DNA of 64,000 nucleotides from Agrostemma githago (taxonomy: Eukaryota > Streptophyta > Magnoliopsida > Caryophyllales > Caryophyllaceae): NCBI GenBank assembly GCA_958450325.1, contig OY288256.1, forward strand, positions 42,674,953 through 42,738,952, written 5' to 3'. Shown piece after piece: positions 1 through 11,988 of the stretch (its first letter is position 1; every line of letters starts with the position of its first letter). Position numbers and translations under genes: made by a program. Below the pieces are notes generated by a model. It ran no database searches, was not told where the DNA came from, and saw nothing but the letters and a program-made list of their open reading frames with translations.

Positions 1-392
1 CATTCGATGCACGATATTCGATAACTCGGCGTCGGTATCGTAATGCAAAGGGACGAACTCATAAGCTCTAACACTAAAAGCGGGCCGTGCTTTGTGCACG
101 AAACGCCTAAGTGTAGAGTGAGTTCGAACGGGTCCGAATTCCCATAAAATTTGGTGGCGACTCCAACTATGATTTAAATTTCAACCCGAGATCAATCTTA
201 CCACGAGATTCATTCGCCTCCCCAAACCCGCGCGTGGACGCGGCGGGGTGGACCTACGTCATGTCCACACCTACTTGGAGTAAGCCCCTTGATGTTGTAA
301 TCGACCGAATTGGTATTTGTCTCGCTCTCCGTGTCTCTACTCTCAAGGAAATCGAGGTGGTTATTGATGCGGTGGATGGAGGAACTTAGATG
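1..392. mobile_element. Possible LTR end with primer-site-like junction
   Basis: Around 150-167 the sequence reads AATTTGGTGGCGACTCC. This resembles the LTR/primer-binding junction of some plant gypsy elements (Tat-type elements often have TGGCGACTCC here). The flanking DNA has no long ORF, and 220-280 is GC-rich. No matching second LTR, polypurine tract or TSD is visible in the window, so this is a weak call. The stretch ends where the CACTA terminus begins. Confidence 0.3.
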
Positions 393-760
393 CACTACTA
401 CAAAACATCAAATAGACATGGGTTGTTTTCACTAATAGACATGGGTTTCGCGACCCATGTTAAGTTGAGTGACATCTATTGTCAAATACTTAGACATAGG
501 TCGTACGACGACCTATGTCTATCCAAACATAGACATAGGTTTTTCTAATAACCCATGTCTATTTTTATATTAGACATAGGTTTGCGGAACTAACCTATGT
601 CTATAAAAACAATACACATGGGTTTTTATTACGCCCTATGTGTATTTGTAAATATAGACATGGGTTATTTGTTTGCCCTATGTGTATTGTCATAGTATAG
701 ACATGGGTTTATCGTACGCCCTATGTCTATTGAACTGCTAAATTACAAAAAAAAAAAAAT
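393..760. mobile_element. CACTA-type DNA transposon terminus with subterminal repeats
   Basis: The element opens with CACTACTACAAAACATC, the terminal motif of plant CACTA (En/Spm) transposons. At least eight subterminal copies of a TAGACATGGGTT-like unit follow in both orientations (for example near 413, 437, 493, 530, 575, 615, 655 and 700), as transposase-binding subterminal repeats do. The 3 bp before the end are ATG, a candidate TSD. I could not find the matching opposite end (TTTGTAGTAGTG after compatible subterminal repeats) in 760-5000. The element is therefore either truncated or its far end is too decayed to see. No transposase coding sequence is recognisable next to it. Confidence 0.7.
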
Positions 761-1959
761 TACGAAACAGACAAACCACTTTCACATAAATGGGAATTAA
801 ATTTTATTAATAACAAAACAATTAATTACAACACAAAACATTATCCCTTTTCCTTCTACTCTATTGATCCTTCTACATTATTGAGACACTTAACTACAAA
901 TCTAAATTTGATTGGATAACCGATCAAGATACCTAGAATAAATACAACGTTGCTCATGATGTTCCTCTTAACCTTTCTCCGAACTATCTCCTATCAATCA
1001 AACAAGGGTTAACAACATTACAGAGTTTCCAAGACTGAAGTTAACAAATCGAGATTAATCGAAACATCAAAAATCAAAACAAAATCCAGAAGGAGATGGG
1101 AATCAGAGGATTGGATCCTCGGGAGCTGGACCTTTCTCCGAACTATCTCCTATCAATCAAACAAGGGTTAACAACATTACAGAGTTTCCAAGCCTGAAGT
1201 TAACAAATCGAGATTAATCGAAACATCAAAAATCAAAACAAAATCCAAAAGGAGATGGGAATCAGAGGATTGGATCCTCAGGAGCTGCCTGGCATTCAGT
1301 CTCGTTATGGTCCATTTCTTAGGCTTTGAATCATAACAGAAAAATTGTAACATGTTCATAAACCAAGGGACGAGCACACTGAAATGAGAAGCTTAGAAGT
1401 TGAGACAATTATGTCACATAACATCATTATCTTTCCAGTTAAATCACAATTCAGAATTCATCGATAAATACCTCAATTAAGATTTTGCAGAATCGGTACG
1501 CGTTAATAAACCAGGCAGCAAATTGAACAATCTTCTACTCATCAGTCTTTCTTCAAGTCACACGCTGCACGTGCTTCAACATAAATAGTCAAAAATCCAT
1601 AGATAGTAGTATATCATCAACTATCCGTTTCACCTCTTGTTAAAGAAGCTTCATATTCTCATTATACCATGGCCTTCATGTTTAAATTTTGGGTAATGTC
1701 AAATATTTTCCTCGTATGGTATTAACTTAGGAATTTAGGATTAAATTACGCATAAATCAATGTAATTAATACGTGTTTTAAGAATTTAGTTTTTCTTTTA
1801 GTTTCTTATATACAACTCCTAGGGTTGTATTTATCGTTTCCCTTAAATTTATTAGTCAAAGGGTATTAATGGTACATAGTATTTCTTAAATCTAAACTTT
1901 AATCGGAGCACAATAAAATTGAGATGGAGAGAATAGTAGAGATTCGCAGAAGATGTTAA
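761..1959. other. AT-rich non-coding stretch, possible CACTA interior
   Basis: No convincing gene. It begins with an A-run at 748-760. On the minus strand 1290-1377 is a short open stretch that looks exon-like (tryptophan and basic residues, KKWTITRLNARQLL) but I cannot assign it. It contains the tandem duplication listed separately. It lies between a CACTA terminus and the GCP3 fragment, so it may be transposon interior. Confidence 0.4.
972..1289. repeat. Tandem duplication, 2 x 159 bp
   Basis: The segment starting CCTTTCTCCGAACTATCTCC at 972 recurs at 1131 with period 159 and only a few substitutions (for example GACTGAAG versus CCTGAAG). Both copies end in GAGGATTGGATCCTC(A/G)GGAGCTG. The high identity indicates a recent local duplication. 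Confidence 0.9.
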
Positions 1960-2500
1960 TACCGTGTATGTAGTTCATATATGCCTTTATATAATCAATC
2001 TGCAAGACAACGAAACCGCATTATTAGGTCAAACAAGACAAACAACGTCTCGTGTAAACTCTGCGATTTTTCCACTAGAAGAGACTTCTCAACTATAGAA
2101 TGGAGATACTTCTCATGGGCAGCAAGCAGGTCATCAAGATCTTTAGCCGGTTCCATCTCATTGGAAAAGTTAGACTAAGAAACCTCCAAGACTTTGAACA
2201 TGATGTAGTACTGCAAATTCGACACGAAATGATTCATCTCATCCCAAAGAACTTGACATCTGCGCAAAGTTGAAAGCAGTTTTATCTCGATTGCATTCTG
2301 AAGTTTGATAAAGGTGTGAGAGCTAATACAATTCGGCTTCATTGTCTTCCAAGCACCTATTAGTGCTTGCTCAACCCGTCTAAGCTTCCATAAAAAGTTA
2401 AAAGATTCTTAAATATCTTATCATCACAGATTCGGTGAAGAAAGTGTTTAAAAAAACTCTAGCATCGTAATCAAGCGAGAATAGATCCCAACCCCTCTCC
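1960..2500 (-). pseudogene. GCP3: Gamma-tubulin complex component 3 (GCP3/SPC98) gene fragment
   Basis: GCP3 is a core subunit of the gamma-tubulin complex that nucleates microtubules. Reading down from about 2497 on the minus strand, the translation matches the C-terminal half of plant GCP3. It includes a WDLFSLDYDARV block, TESVMIRYL, LRRVEQALIGAWKTMKPNC, RRCQVLWDEMNHFVSNLQYY, and AKDLDDLLAAHEKYLHSI, ending near a GIYEL motif. No intron is visible in this piece. It is broken: there is an extra T after the RIF block (about 2405), a TGG-to-TAG nonsense in the EVSWSNF motif (about 2173), and CGA-to-TGA near 2012. No upstream or downstream exons are present nearby. It sits 1.5 kb inside a CACTA terminus, which suggests transposon capture. 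Assignment to GCP3 rather than GCP2 rests on remembered family motifs. Confidence 0.78.
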
Positions 2501-3193
2501 CCTGAACTATGTGGCTACATTTGATATTCTTGACCTACTCGTAAAGATGAATCAATGACTATATTTTGTCTTATAGATTGTCGAGAATATCGAAAATTCT
2601 CTTTAGTTGTGAATAGTGTCAAAAAAATAAATGTGTAATTTGGATTTGAATGGAGGGAGTACAAGTCAAATAGCAATTCATAGTATGTATGTAGCTTGTA
2701 TATAGACATGTGCTCAATTCAGAATTAAGATAGATGTGGCTCTAGCATACGACAAATGACAAGATTGGCCTACTAACTTCATTAAAATCCAAGTCATCAT
2801 CACCATTCACAAATATATCCCAACATAATCTCATCTCTTGATGTAAAAAACAGTGACATTACAGCTTGCAAATCAAAGTTCATACAATTATTTTCAAGGC
2901 TATATACAATTATTTATACAGTACATCCCCCGCGCACATCTCTTGATTCCAAATTACATTAAAATTCATGTTAGGAAAAACATAACATTAAACAACCAGG
3001 CAAATTAAAGAGGTTTATGAGTTTAAGATAAGTACACTTGTTTAACAAAAGATATTCCATACAAGTTGAGGGCTTAAAATATCCGATCCTATAGGCAAGC
3101 ACAACCTAGCAATTTTATATTTCTGATTTACACATTGGATTGGAATAAATAAAATATACGAGTATTCCGTATTTGGGAAAAGTTAAGCCAAAC
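2501..3193. other. Non-coding stretch with one Stowaway-like end
   Basis: AT-rich, no supported gene. GGATTTGAATGGAGGGAGTA at 2641-2660 resembles a Stowaway/mariner MITE terminus (reverse of TACTCCCTCC), but a partner end is not obvious. The rest probably corresponds to intron or spacer next to the captured GCL exon. Confidence 0.35.
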
Positions 3194-3376
3194 CTTGAGG
3201 TGTGGGCTACAGCGGCGCAAGCGTGGACAATATCGACGGCCAGTGACAAGTCCAAGTGAGAAGCGGTAGCCTGATAGGAAGCGTAAGCAGGTGAAAGCCG
3301 TCCCCATCAATCCTGTATACATAGTCGTGTCCACGCCATCTAGCCTTCTATCCTCTTTCCAGGTTGCCTCCACCAC
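3194..3376 (-). pseudogene. LanC-like protein (GCL1/GCR2 family) single-exon fragment
   Basis: GCL/GCR2 proteins are plant LanC-like proteins of uncertain biochemical role. The minus-strand translation begins VVEATWKEDRRLDGVDTT and contains the family block YTGLMGTAFTCL. In the next frame it continues with YQATASHLDLSLAVDIVHAC. The exon is bounded by a plausible acceptor (TAG before 3376) and a donor (AG|GTTT at 3194/3193). A single-base deletion after the TCLR residues shifts the frame, so this is a pseudo-exon. No neighbouring GCL exon was found in 2500-4200. Like the GCP3 fragment, it is on the minus strand downstream of the CACTA end. Confidence 0.6.
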
Positions 3377-4930
3377 CTATTACATATATAACCAACCCTT
3401 ATCAATTGACCATTAGAAAACACTTCCAATGACATTTTTCCTGTCTAAAGCGATTTATACTAATGGACTCACCAATATTGAACTCTTCAAAAACTATTCA
3501 AAGATCTATCGAATCCATCAATACTTGTTGATAAAAAAAATCTTCTTAAGGCGTATAAAAATCAATAGTAATAGCGATAACATATACTCGTAAAATCAAT
3601 AGTAATAGCGATAACATATACTCGTATCACATTCACATGTATAGAAGTGACTTCAATTGATGACTATCCTTCTTTTAATGGATGCAGGGGTTTTTATTTA
3701 AAAACGTGGGCGTTAGTACGTTTTCCACATCAGTCAGAGTGTGACAATCACTACATCAGCCACAGGACACGCTTATGATTTATGTAAACCACCCTATCTA
3801 CTCCCATGGTGGATGGTTACCTAGTACGTACATTAGAACTGGCAAAAGCTGACCCGGCCCGACCCATCAAACTGATGAGACCCACCAAACACCCGACCTG
3901 ATAGAACTCGAAAATTTAACGACCTGGAATTGATCCAACCCAACTCGCTTTTGACCCATTAACCGATGACCGGCGAACCGAACTCAAACCAACGGGAGTC
4001 AATTCATTAAGACGGGGAGTACGTATGTTGGGATATATAATGTGACATATGGTAGGTGCAGGGTAATAATATTAATATTATGAGGTGAAGATGGATGTTA
4101 GTATAGTAGGAAATCACAAAGTTATCTATGAAAAGTGCTGAGAGAATGTAAAATGCCAAAGCCGCTCCCTGCAAATTAAAAAATGTTCAGCAAATCACAA
4201 AGTGAGCTAATCACATCAAATAAACTTATCAATATGAAGTATGCTGGTGCCTTAGCCAAACGAATAGCGACTAGCGCACAAAGTAGGAAACCGGATATAC
4301 GGAAAAAACCGGATCGGATACGGATCGGAATTTTTTTGATTTTTAAAACCGGATATCCGATACGGTTTACAAAACCGGATCGGATATCCGGTTTTGCTCA
4401 CCCCTATTGAAAAGAACACGAAAGAAGCGAGTATTAGGGTTCAAATAGTTTTCCACGGGAGGCTGCAAAAAGAAAATTGAAATTCACATCATTAATCTAT
4501 GAGAATATAGATGCTATGTTGCTCGGACTCTACTATTTTTATGAAAATTCTGCATATTTTGGCTTAATTTCTACGTATTAGATATATATTTTTGCTCGAA
4601 CGCTTAGCAAAAAGGACGAGTTGCTTAAATTCTGCATATATATTCTGGAATTTTGGCGATAGTAACGGCATATCATTGTTTTGAAAAGGACGAGTTTTAC
4701 TTTGGCCAACGTAATGGTGCTAAAACGATTTTCGAAAACGGTAACTGTGAATTTAGCCAGGATGATGGCGCTAAGGTGTCTTTGAAAAATAATCAGTTTG
4801 ATTTTCGCCGGAGTAACGGCGCCAAAAGGTGAATTTAAAAAAGATGTCCTTTTGAAAACGGAGTTTGGGTGTAGTTGAATATGTTTTCGTGGTTGAATCC
4901 GGATTTTGATGTTTTATTCGGGTTGTCACA
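3377..4930. other. Non-coding spacer with simple repeats
   Basis: No supported gene. 3840-4020 and 4270-4400 are low-complexity C/G-poor runs built on CCCGACC- and CCGGATATCC-like words. 4655-4860 holds roughly four degenerate copies of a unit around GTAACGGCGCCAAAA spaced about 65 bp apart. This could be leader sequence of the adjacent LTR element. Confidence 0.35.
3558..3625. repeat. Tandem duplication, 2 x 34 bp
   Basis: AATCAATAGTAATAGCGATA is followed by an identical copy 34 bp downstream. The two copies are perfect over the full unit. Confidence 0.9.
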
Positions 4931-5331
4931 ACATGCTACACACAACTAGGAAGGCATACACTCATGCAGGATGAAGATGCGGGTAGGCTAGGTTAGGCTA
5001 CCGCCCACGAATAGTCTTTGCTTAGGTGGTGACGGATCACCAGGAGAGGTAAGCGTTGTCCCGTTAGCTCAGGTCAGTTCGCTTGGCATATTCATGGAAT
5101 ACGTGACTACCTTGGACGGTCGGAACGTCAATCGAGAGTCTCCCCGCTGGTCCGGTCCGACAACCTTGCCGCGAGAAGGTCGATTGGTCCTAAAATTGGT
5201 TAGGGTGGGCTTTTTTGGACCAAAACCTATAGTGACCACAAAAAAGAACTAGGAAATGGGCTTCACCGACCTTGTTCGAGTTACACCACCGCTGGAAACT
5301 TGTTTCCAATTCCCCAGTTGAGGCGCCAAAC
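4931..5331 (-). mobile_element. Leader of LTR family F with primer-binding site
   Basis: This is internal sequence of the element whose LTR ends at 5332, read on the minus strand. Two bases after the LTR terminal CA, the minus strand reads TGGCGCCTCAACTGGGG (5312-5328), the expected position and form of a tRNA-primed minus-strand initiation site. I do not assign the tRNA. The leader that follows has no ORF and is lost towards 4930. Confidence 0.6.
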
Positions 5332-7447
5332 TGTGGACGCTTGCCCACACCGCCGCCCGCGCGCACCCGCGTGAGACTGGTCACGGCGGCCACCCTGACG
5401 GCCCGTGTCGGCACGCTCGTCGCGTTCCGGGGCCGATCTGATCTCGCGTTCGGGGCGATGTGTTGGACCTTGATTTGGTTGACGATTTGAATTGTATTAG
5501 ACGGATGTGGGGACATCCGTGTTTTCGTTGGAATTGATCGAGACATGGTTGTAAATGTTTAAAGGCCGATATGTTTGCTCTGACGACCTTTTTAGTGAAC
5601 CGAATTCGTTGGTGATTTGTGGAGTCCCCACCGAGTAATTTTGGGATACTCGGAAACCATTCAAGTCAACTTTAATCCTTAGCCGACTCAAAGCTGAGTG
5701 ACATGGGGACCTAAAGATAAAGACTTGTACCCTTAAGCATTCATGTCTAGAATGACTCTCATTGCCAATGGTTTCGGCCATTCGAAAACCGTAGATTATG
5801 AGTAAGGGGTGAGGGTACGTATTAGAAAGCCAATGTCCGATAAACGTCAACACTCAATCCCGCTCGCACGTAGTGGCCTCTACTAATCAATCAGTGAGCT
5901 AATAACTTCATTTCTTAATTGTGGCGGAAGTGCGATAACATCCGTTGTTTTAACCCTATGCCTTTGCTACGTCGGTTGGTTAAGGACAAGTAAGTTCTGT
6001 CTTCAAAGTAATTGTTTTTACATTCTTTGGATGTGATTTCACGTGACATGCAGGCCATGAAAAGATGCACGTAGGAGAGTAGAGAGTACTATATATTATT
6101 CGTATTAGCAAATCAGTTTTAAGGTGATAATACGGATAGTAGTCGTTCTCGTGGTATACCTTACCTGGTATTCTGCTTAATGTGCGTCGGTTTGGTATTA
6201 ATAAGGATGCGTCAAACCACGTGTGAGGGGTGAGCATCGGGATTAATACGGAACCCGACCACCACTTGTTCAGTTTTAGATTATTTACGCTTTGAATTTT
6301 GTGTTAGGTGATTTAGCATGCGATTATGGTCATACAAGCGGTAAATCATACGAAAGTTGTAAATGCGAAATGTAAGTAAAATCACATTGTGAGGAGTTGT
6401 ACTCTCGGAGTGTACACTAAACGAGACACGATGCATAGATGGTTGAGAACAGATCTCATGACTACTCGGGTTTAATTAAGGTGTTTTAGTGCTTATGGCT
6501 AAAGCTGTGGACGTTACGTATGTTTACGACGCGTCGTGAATTTAATATCCACATGAGACAGACTTGACATTATCGAAATGCATAATTAAAAGTACGGTAT
6601 GTAAAGTTGTGTTTAGATGACAACCTAGTGACGGTACGACTTCTAATGGCGGATCCTCCTAGCTTTCATGCGGCAATTTCGGCAGAGCTTCGCTATGGCA
6701 GGCTTGGTCGACTAGTCAACACAGGTGCTCTTTTCATTCGAATCGAGTCAATAACTCGAGGAACTACGAAGAGTAGTGTTGAATCGTGCGAATCGAAGAG
6801 TGGATCATGCCTAATGTTGAAGTTCAACGCTAAAGAAGAGCAAGGAGCTCGTAGAGAAGAGAGAGGGGATTTGAGTCGTGAATTGTGTCGAAATGAGCAA
6901 AGAAGGGGAGGGGGTATTTATACTTTTTCTCGTAGTTCAAATTGAGGTCTTAGGCGTTTGATGGTGTGCGACCCAGGATTGGGGCGCCGGAGGTGAGGCG
7001 GTGTAATTCTGAGGCGCCGGAGGGAGGCGGTCGAAATATTGAAGATCCGATTTAAAAACTTTCCAAAGCGGAGATTATACGTAATCTTGGTGTTTGCTTG
7101 GAGGCTAAGACTCTGTCTCCTGCCCTAGCGCGCGTGCGCCAATGGGCCTCGGGCGCGAGTCTCGAGGCTCGCTCGGCCTGAGGCGCTGACTCGGGTTTGA
7201 CTTTGCGTGTTTCGGGACCTATTCGGAGCCTCGTTGTCGGAATTGATACTAATTAGTGTCGACGTGACCGTAATGACACGACTAAGACCGTCTTGATGTT
7301 GAATTAATTTTTCCGAGTAATTATTTGATCCGTTCTATTGAAAAACCATCTAAAACATCGTAAAATCGCGTAGTGTTGCAGTCTGATCATCATCAGGTGT
7401 TCATCGGGCACTACTACTTCCACCATGTCCAAATCTGGGTGTCTACA
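5332..7447 (-). mobile_element. LTR of family F (2.1 kb), minus orientation
   Basis: On the minus strand the LTR starts TGTAGACACCCAGATTTGG (ending at 7447) and ends in CGTCCACA at 5332, followed by a primer-binding site. It is an inverted copy of the solo LTR at 21028-23170, alignable by eye throughout (for example the ACGTGCATCTTTTCATGGCC block near 6055 and 22420). A TATAAATA core promoter word lies at 6914-6921 on the minus strand. It interrupts the gag start of E6, whose coding strand stops at its edge. The lineage (Tat-like?) is inferred from LTR size only. Confidence 0.75.
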
Positions 7448-7501
7448 ATAAGCGTCAAAAGTCTCATCGGGCTCCTGGGGAAAATCTATAACAATTCTCA
7501 T
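7448..7501 (-). pseudogene. First 18 codons of E6 gag, cut by LTR insertion
   Basis: Downstream of the tRNA-Asp primer site of E6, an ATG at 7501 opens a reading frame of 18 codons (MRIVIDFPQEPDE...). The family F LTR replaces the rest. The distance from primer site to ATG and the leader sequence resemble E1. The remainder of this element is not in the window in recognisable form. Confidence 0.45.
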
Positions 7502-7586
7502 GGAAATAGTGAGATCGGCCTCAAGGAACAGTATTCCTTAAGACGAGAGATAAATTAATTAACCAATAAATAAAATTGTGTCGCCT

Positions 7587-7603
7587 CCCCGGCAACGGCG
7601 CCA
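7587..7603 (-). other. Primer-binding site, tRNA-Asp type (E6)
   Basis: The minus strand reads TGGCGCCGTTGCCGGGG, exactly complementary to the 3' end of plant tRNA-Asp (CCCCGGCAACGGCG plus CCA). It lies a few bases inside the LTR end at 7608. This primer is characteristic of Athila elements. Confidence 0.85.
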
Positions 7604-7607
7604 AAAT

Positions 7608-9401
7608 TGATATGGATAAGTCGCGTCATTGTAATCAAAATAATCTTAGATTACTACTAACAGTTAGCTAGCGGTAATTAGGGTCGATTCCACAAGGAGC
7701 CAGGTTGAAAATTATAAGTTAGTAAATTAATTTATCCATTCACGATTATAATTGATTTTGTGACGAATGACGGTCTAATTAAATCTAAAGAAAATGATTA
7801 AGAAAATAAAAATAATAAATTAATCAAATAAGAGAAAAGCACCAGAGTCGTCGGATCACAACGAATAAAACAAGCAGACGTACGATTTCAAAATAATCAC
7901 TTAAGACGAGCTAAAGAATATCGACACAGTCTTCTTGGATCACTAGTTATCCTAGAAATCATCTAACGGACTCTCGCTACGTATTAGAGAATTCTATCGA
8001 TTACAACGAGTCTATTCCGTTCCAGGGCTCTCGCTACGTAGGTCGGGAGTTACGGGATACAAGAAACCAATTATGGCCAATAATTAATTATTCGTCGTTA
8101 TAATGTTGCAAGAGCTATTTAACTAACAAAAATCGATTATTCAGTTATCACATTTAAACTCGGTTCAATTCTTATTTCACCTAGACTTTAATGACGGAAA
8201 ATTAGCTAAACATATTTACAGTAATAACGGAATAAAACATGAAGAAATAAACTAACAGGATGGATTAATAAATGAATAAGAAGGAAAAGAAGCTGAATGA
8301 TGAAAAGTTACACGAAACAAATAATATGAGGAAAAGAAAAAAGAGTAACATTAACCATAAAGATTGATAATTACAGGAAACTAAAATCAAGAAAAAGATT
8401 ACGAAATTAAAATAACAGTAACTGAGACGGAAGGAGATTAGGGAAGAAAAGAAAATTATCGAGATTGGAATAGCTAACTAGAATGAGAATTAGACGAAAA
8501 TAATAAAACCCGAGTCTTGACTGAAAATAATAAATATCGGGATTACGAGAAATAAACTTGATAAAAGAAAAGTTAAGTATTTACGGTGAACTAAACTAAA
8601 ATTAAACTAGTACTCCGTAGATGATATGAACGAGAGATGATTAAAAGACGGGATTGAAAGATTGATCTAATGACCTAACTAATTTAATACGGAGCAACTA
8701 CTCCACTTTCCCCACTAAGTACCATTATTTCCCTAATAATTCCATTAACTGACAAGATATCATATCAGTTAGTAGGGTGAAAGAATCAAGAATGTGAGGT
8801 ACTCAAGGAGGGAAACATGGGTCAAGAATGTGTGGTAATCAAGAATGTGTAGTAATCAAGAATGTCAGTGGGCCGATCGACTGGACTGAGTAATAAAGGT
8901 CGGCTGGCTTAATCTACTGATTGCGCTTAGTCTCCTTGGCAAATGGGCTGACTTATTATTTGCACATGGGGCTGTTCATCATCAAGTGGGCTGATTAACT
9001 CTTTTTTTCTAAGCATGGGCTAATTCTTTAGTGCATGGCCAGATCTTTTGGTCTTTCAATTGGAATGGGCCGATTTTGCTTCCTTGGACTGATTGGCCAT
9101 CACTGATCACTCTAGCATATGGATTGATAGCAATTCAGACCTTTTAGCTCTAATTCTTCTTTTATCACTCGAGAGTCGAGTCGAGTCTCGTGAAATTCGG
9201 TTTAGAGCTCCAATTCTTGCTTAACTTTGAGGTATATTGAGCTCTTTTGACTACTCGATTTAAAATATCTGCAAAATACGAGACGCATACTCGAGTAGCA
9301 CAAATGAGAGAAAATAACATAACTGGCTCCTAAAAATAGTAAAATGACACGGAAATGCATGTCAAAGGAGATGAAAAATTGTATAGGAAAGACACGCATC
9401 A
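7608..9401 (-). mobile_element. Athila-type LTR (E6), minus orientation
   Basis: On the minus strand it opens TGATGCGTGTCTTTCC (9401) and closes in CCATATCA (7608), directly before a tRNA-Asp primer site. Its final about 130 bp resemble the end of the E1 LTR (CTCCTTGTGGA...CGAT/C...). The U3-like part at 8860-9110 contains about eight copies of a GGGCTGATT/GGGCCGATT word, a weaker counterpart of the motif arrays in E1-E3. No intact internal region remains. The outer boundary is inferred by analogy with the starts of the other LTRs. Confidence 0.65.
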
Positions 9402-10835
9402 CTTGTCCAAACTTGTGCTCTGCCTTAGTAGAGGCAATTATGTTGTGTTTGACCTTTGAAATTTTCTGTGTATGAGTTTGACAAGTAGCTCATTTCCCGA
9501 AACGATAGTTCAAACAAAAAACTACTTAAAGTAGCATCTCAAAACAAGCTGCCGACTTTTGACTCCCTTTTTTAACCCCTTCAATTGCGATAAAAATATT
9601 ACAATAATGTTTATGTACGTCGTTTTATCAAATATCTAGTATTGGCGCTATTTTGTCAAACATTTTTAATGATTTCAGTGAGTTTATTAACTCCTCATTT
9701 CCAATTAGTTTAACTTTCAGTTGGCTTGTTCGGACTTTCGGAGTAAGTTTCTACTCCCTCCATTCAAATCCAAAGTGATCCCAACTAAAGTGAATCTATG
9801 CTTGACAATCTACAGGAGAAAATATAATTAAGTGAAATCTTGTTTCAACCATAGATGAAGAATATTACGAATTAACTTTTTTTATAAATTTTTACCAAAT
9901 ATAAAATAAAATATATTGATGATGTAAAATACGTCTTCGAGGGTACTAGAAGTCTATAACAATACAAGTGTCCACTCTAGTTTTGGAGAGGGGTACCTAA
10001 CATAGTCGCATTGTGGTTTTGGTAAATGATGAAATGATGATTGGAAAGAAAGGGATAGGTGAAGTAGAGTGATAGTGTGGTCAATTGTGGAGGCCGATGA
10101 AGGTAACTGGTTGGCAGATGAAGGCCAAAGAATGAGCTGGAATATTCTCAGTATTAGGAATTTGGCCATTTAGCCTCCCTGGCCACCGACGCCACTAGCT
10201 AGCAGACATTTTAGGTTAATCATACGGATACTAGCGTACTACTAGTCTACTACTACATTATTACTACTACTGTCTACTGCTAGCCGCCGAGTGGTGATTT
10301 TGTCTTACTCGTTCAATCATTTATTTAAAATATTTCACTATTTTTTAAAAAGTGGTAAAAGTAAATTCGAAAATTAAATAATTTTATAAATTGATCTAGA
10401 TAAAGTAAGAAAAAATTGGTGACATTTTGGCTGAATAGAAAATGTATAGAAAGATAATAGGGAAAAAAATTTACTAAAAGAGGATTGCACAGATTTGATT
10501 GGATTATTCTTTTATAATAAGTGGAAAGATTTGTTTGGATGAGATGAAATATAAGGTAACTTGGTATCGGTGTACTGGACAAAAATATTTTAGATAAAAA
10601 TTTGTAAAATTTTTGTCTAAACTATTAAAGTATAAGGTTTCGTGTCGAAACACACGACAGCATCACGTAAAGTGAAGTGTACGTCTAGTACCGAGTTCTC
10701 CCTTAGAATCGAACACATGAAACTTCCTTCTTCTCATCCTCATTCCAACTCATTATACCTCCCGTAACTTTTGTCGCTATGCCCTGTGTGGATTTATATC
10801 ACTCCCTCCTCCTCCGATATACGAGTATACCCTAA
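9402..10835. other. AT-rich non-coding stretch
   Basis: No supported gene or complete element. TACTCCCTCCATTCAAATCC at 9751-9770 looks like one Stowaway-type terminus. 10215-10285 is a CTACTA-rich simple repeat. Confidence 0.4.
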
Positions 10836-11261
10836 GGGGGCGTTTGGTTAAAACACGGGAAAGGGAAAGAGAATAAACGTGGGAAACAAGGGTAAAGGAA
10901 AGAAAATCAAAGAGATTACCTTATATTTTCCTTGTTGTTTGTTTAGAAATTATAGGGAATAGAAATGACGAGGTGGTGACGGTCTCGGGTGGCGGTAGTG
11001 ACGAGATTGATGGTGGTGGTGACATTAGTAATGGTGCCGGAGTGGTGGTAGTTTTAGGGTGGTGAGTGATGAGTTGCGGTGGGTGAGGGAATCAAAATCC
11101 AAACCCCTGGGAGTGGGGGAATGAAATTAGAGGAGTATGGGGGTTTGGAGGGAATGTTAAGTGGAAAGGGAATGCAAAAAAATTAAAACAAACCTCCACA
11201 AAGGGAATAAAGGAGGTTGATTCCCTTTCCCTTTCCCATAGCCCCTCAACCAAACGGTCTC
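10836..11261. mobile_element. MITE, PIF/Harbinger-like (TAA target duplication)
   Basis: Terminal inverted repeats begin GGGGGCGTTTGGTTAAAACA on the left. The reverse complement of the right end begins GAGACCGTTTGGTTGAGGGG. Both continue into a GGGAAAGGGAAAG block. TAA flanks both sides (10833-10835 and 11262-11264). Length is 426 bp with no coding capacity. Confidence 0.7.
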
Positions 11262-11399
11262 TAAACCCTAAGTGATTATCCCCGTGCTTTTAATCCCCTC
11301 TTTTTTCGTAGCTTTTTACTCAATTTTTTCTGTGCTTATCCTCTCATCCCTTTGATTAGGGTCACTTTTTAAGCTCCTACAGAACTTGGTGGTCAGCAG

Positions 11400-11988
11400 T
11401 AGACATGTCAAAAACTGACCTGATCCGAAACCGTTCGAAATTTTTGTTTGAAAAAATCTGTCCGAAAATAATTGAAATTCGAAAGTGACCTGTCTCGATA
11501 ATAACCCGAATATATTGGGTCAAAACCTGTCCGAATCAGTTACCCGTCCGAAAATAGATAGATTAAAAAATATTGCTGTTATACCCTAAAATTTCGAAGC
11601 TAAGAAATATATCTCTTTTTGCAAAATTTTAAGAAATAATATATATATATATATCTTTAAAATCATACTCCGTATTTATCACGTGATTATTATAATGAGA
11701 AAAAAAAATCAATAAATCGAGTCAAAGTTCGTCATATATATTCGTACTTCCTATATAAATAAAATATTAATGTATATTAATGATTAAAAAATTAAGAATA
11801 AAATTGTATTTATGATAAAAATAAAATAAAGAAAATTAATGTTTTCAAAGTGTTAGTAACCCGTATTTGACCCGACACCCGTATAAACCCGACCCGTATA
11901 AAACCTGTATTTTTCAAACCTGAAATACACCCGATCCGTATTTTACCCGAACCTGAAACCCGACCGCCCAACCCGTTCAACAAGTTTA
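11400..11988. mobile_element. hAT-type MITE
   Basis: The left end TAGACATGTCAAAAAC pairs with the reverse complement of the right end, TAAACTTGTTGAACGGG. It is flanked by 8 bp duplications GTCAGCAG (11392-11399) and GTCAACAG (11989-11996), one mismatch. The interior is rich in CCCGACCCG-like words at both ends and is AT-rich in the middle. Confidence 0.65.

Noticed and set aside
2199..2215. ATGATGTAGTACTGC near 2199 as the missing CACTA right end
   Set aside because: It lies inside the GCP3 coding match and lacks TTTGTAGTAGTG and the subterminal repeats.
5190..5546. 118-aa minus-strand ORF at the family F LTR end
   Set aside because: It spans the LTR terminus and the primer-binding site and is GC-rich; not a gene.
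7587..7603. Sequence identical to the 3' end of tRNA-Asp, suggesting a tRNA gene (also at 16833, 34517, 51047, 62740)
   Set aside because: Only 17-18 bases match and each lies directly next to an LTR end. These are primer-binding sites, not tRNA genes.
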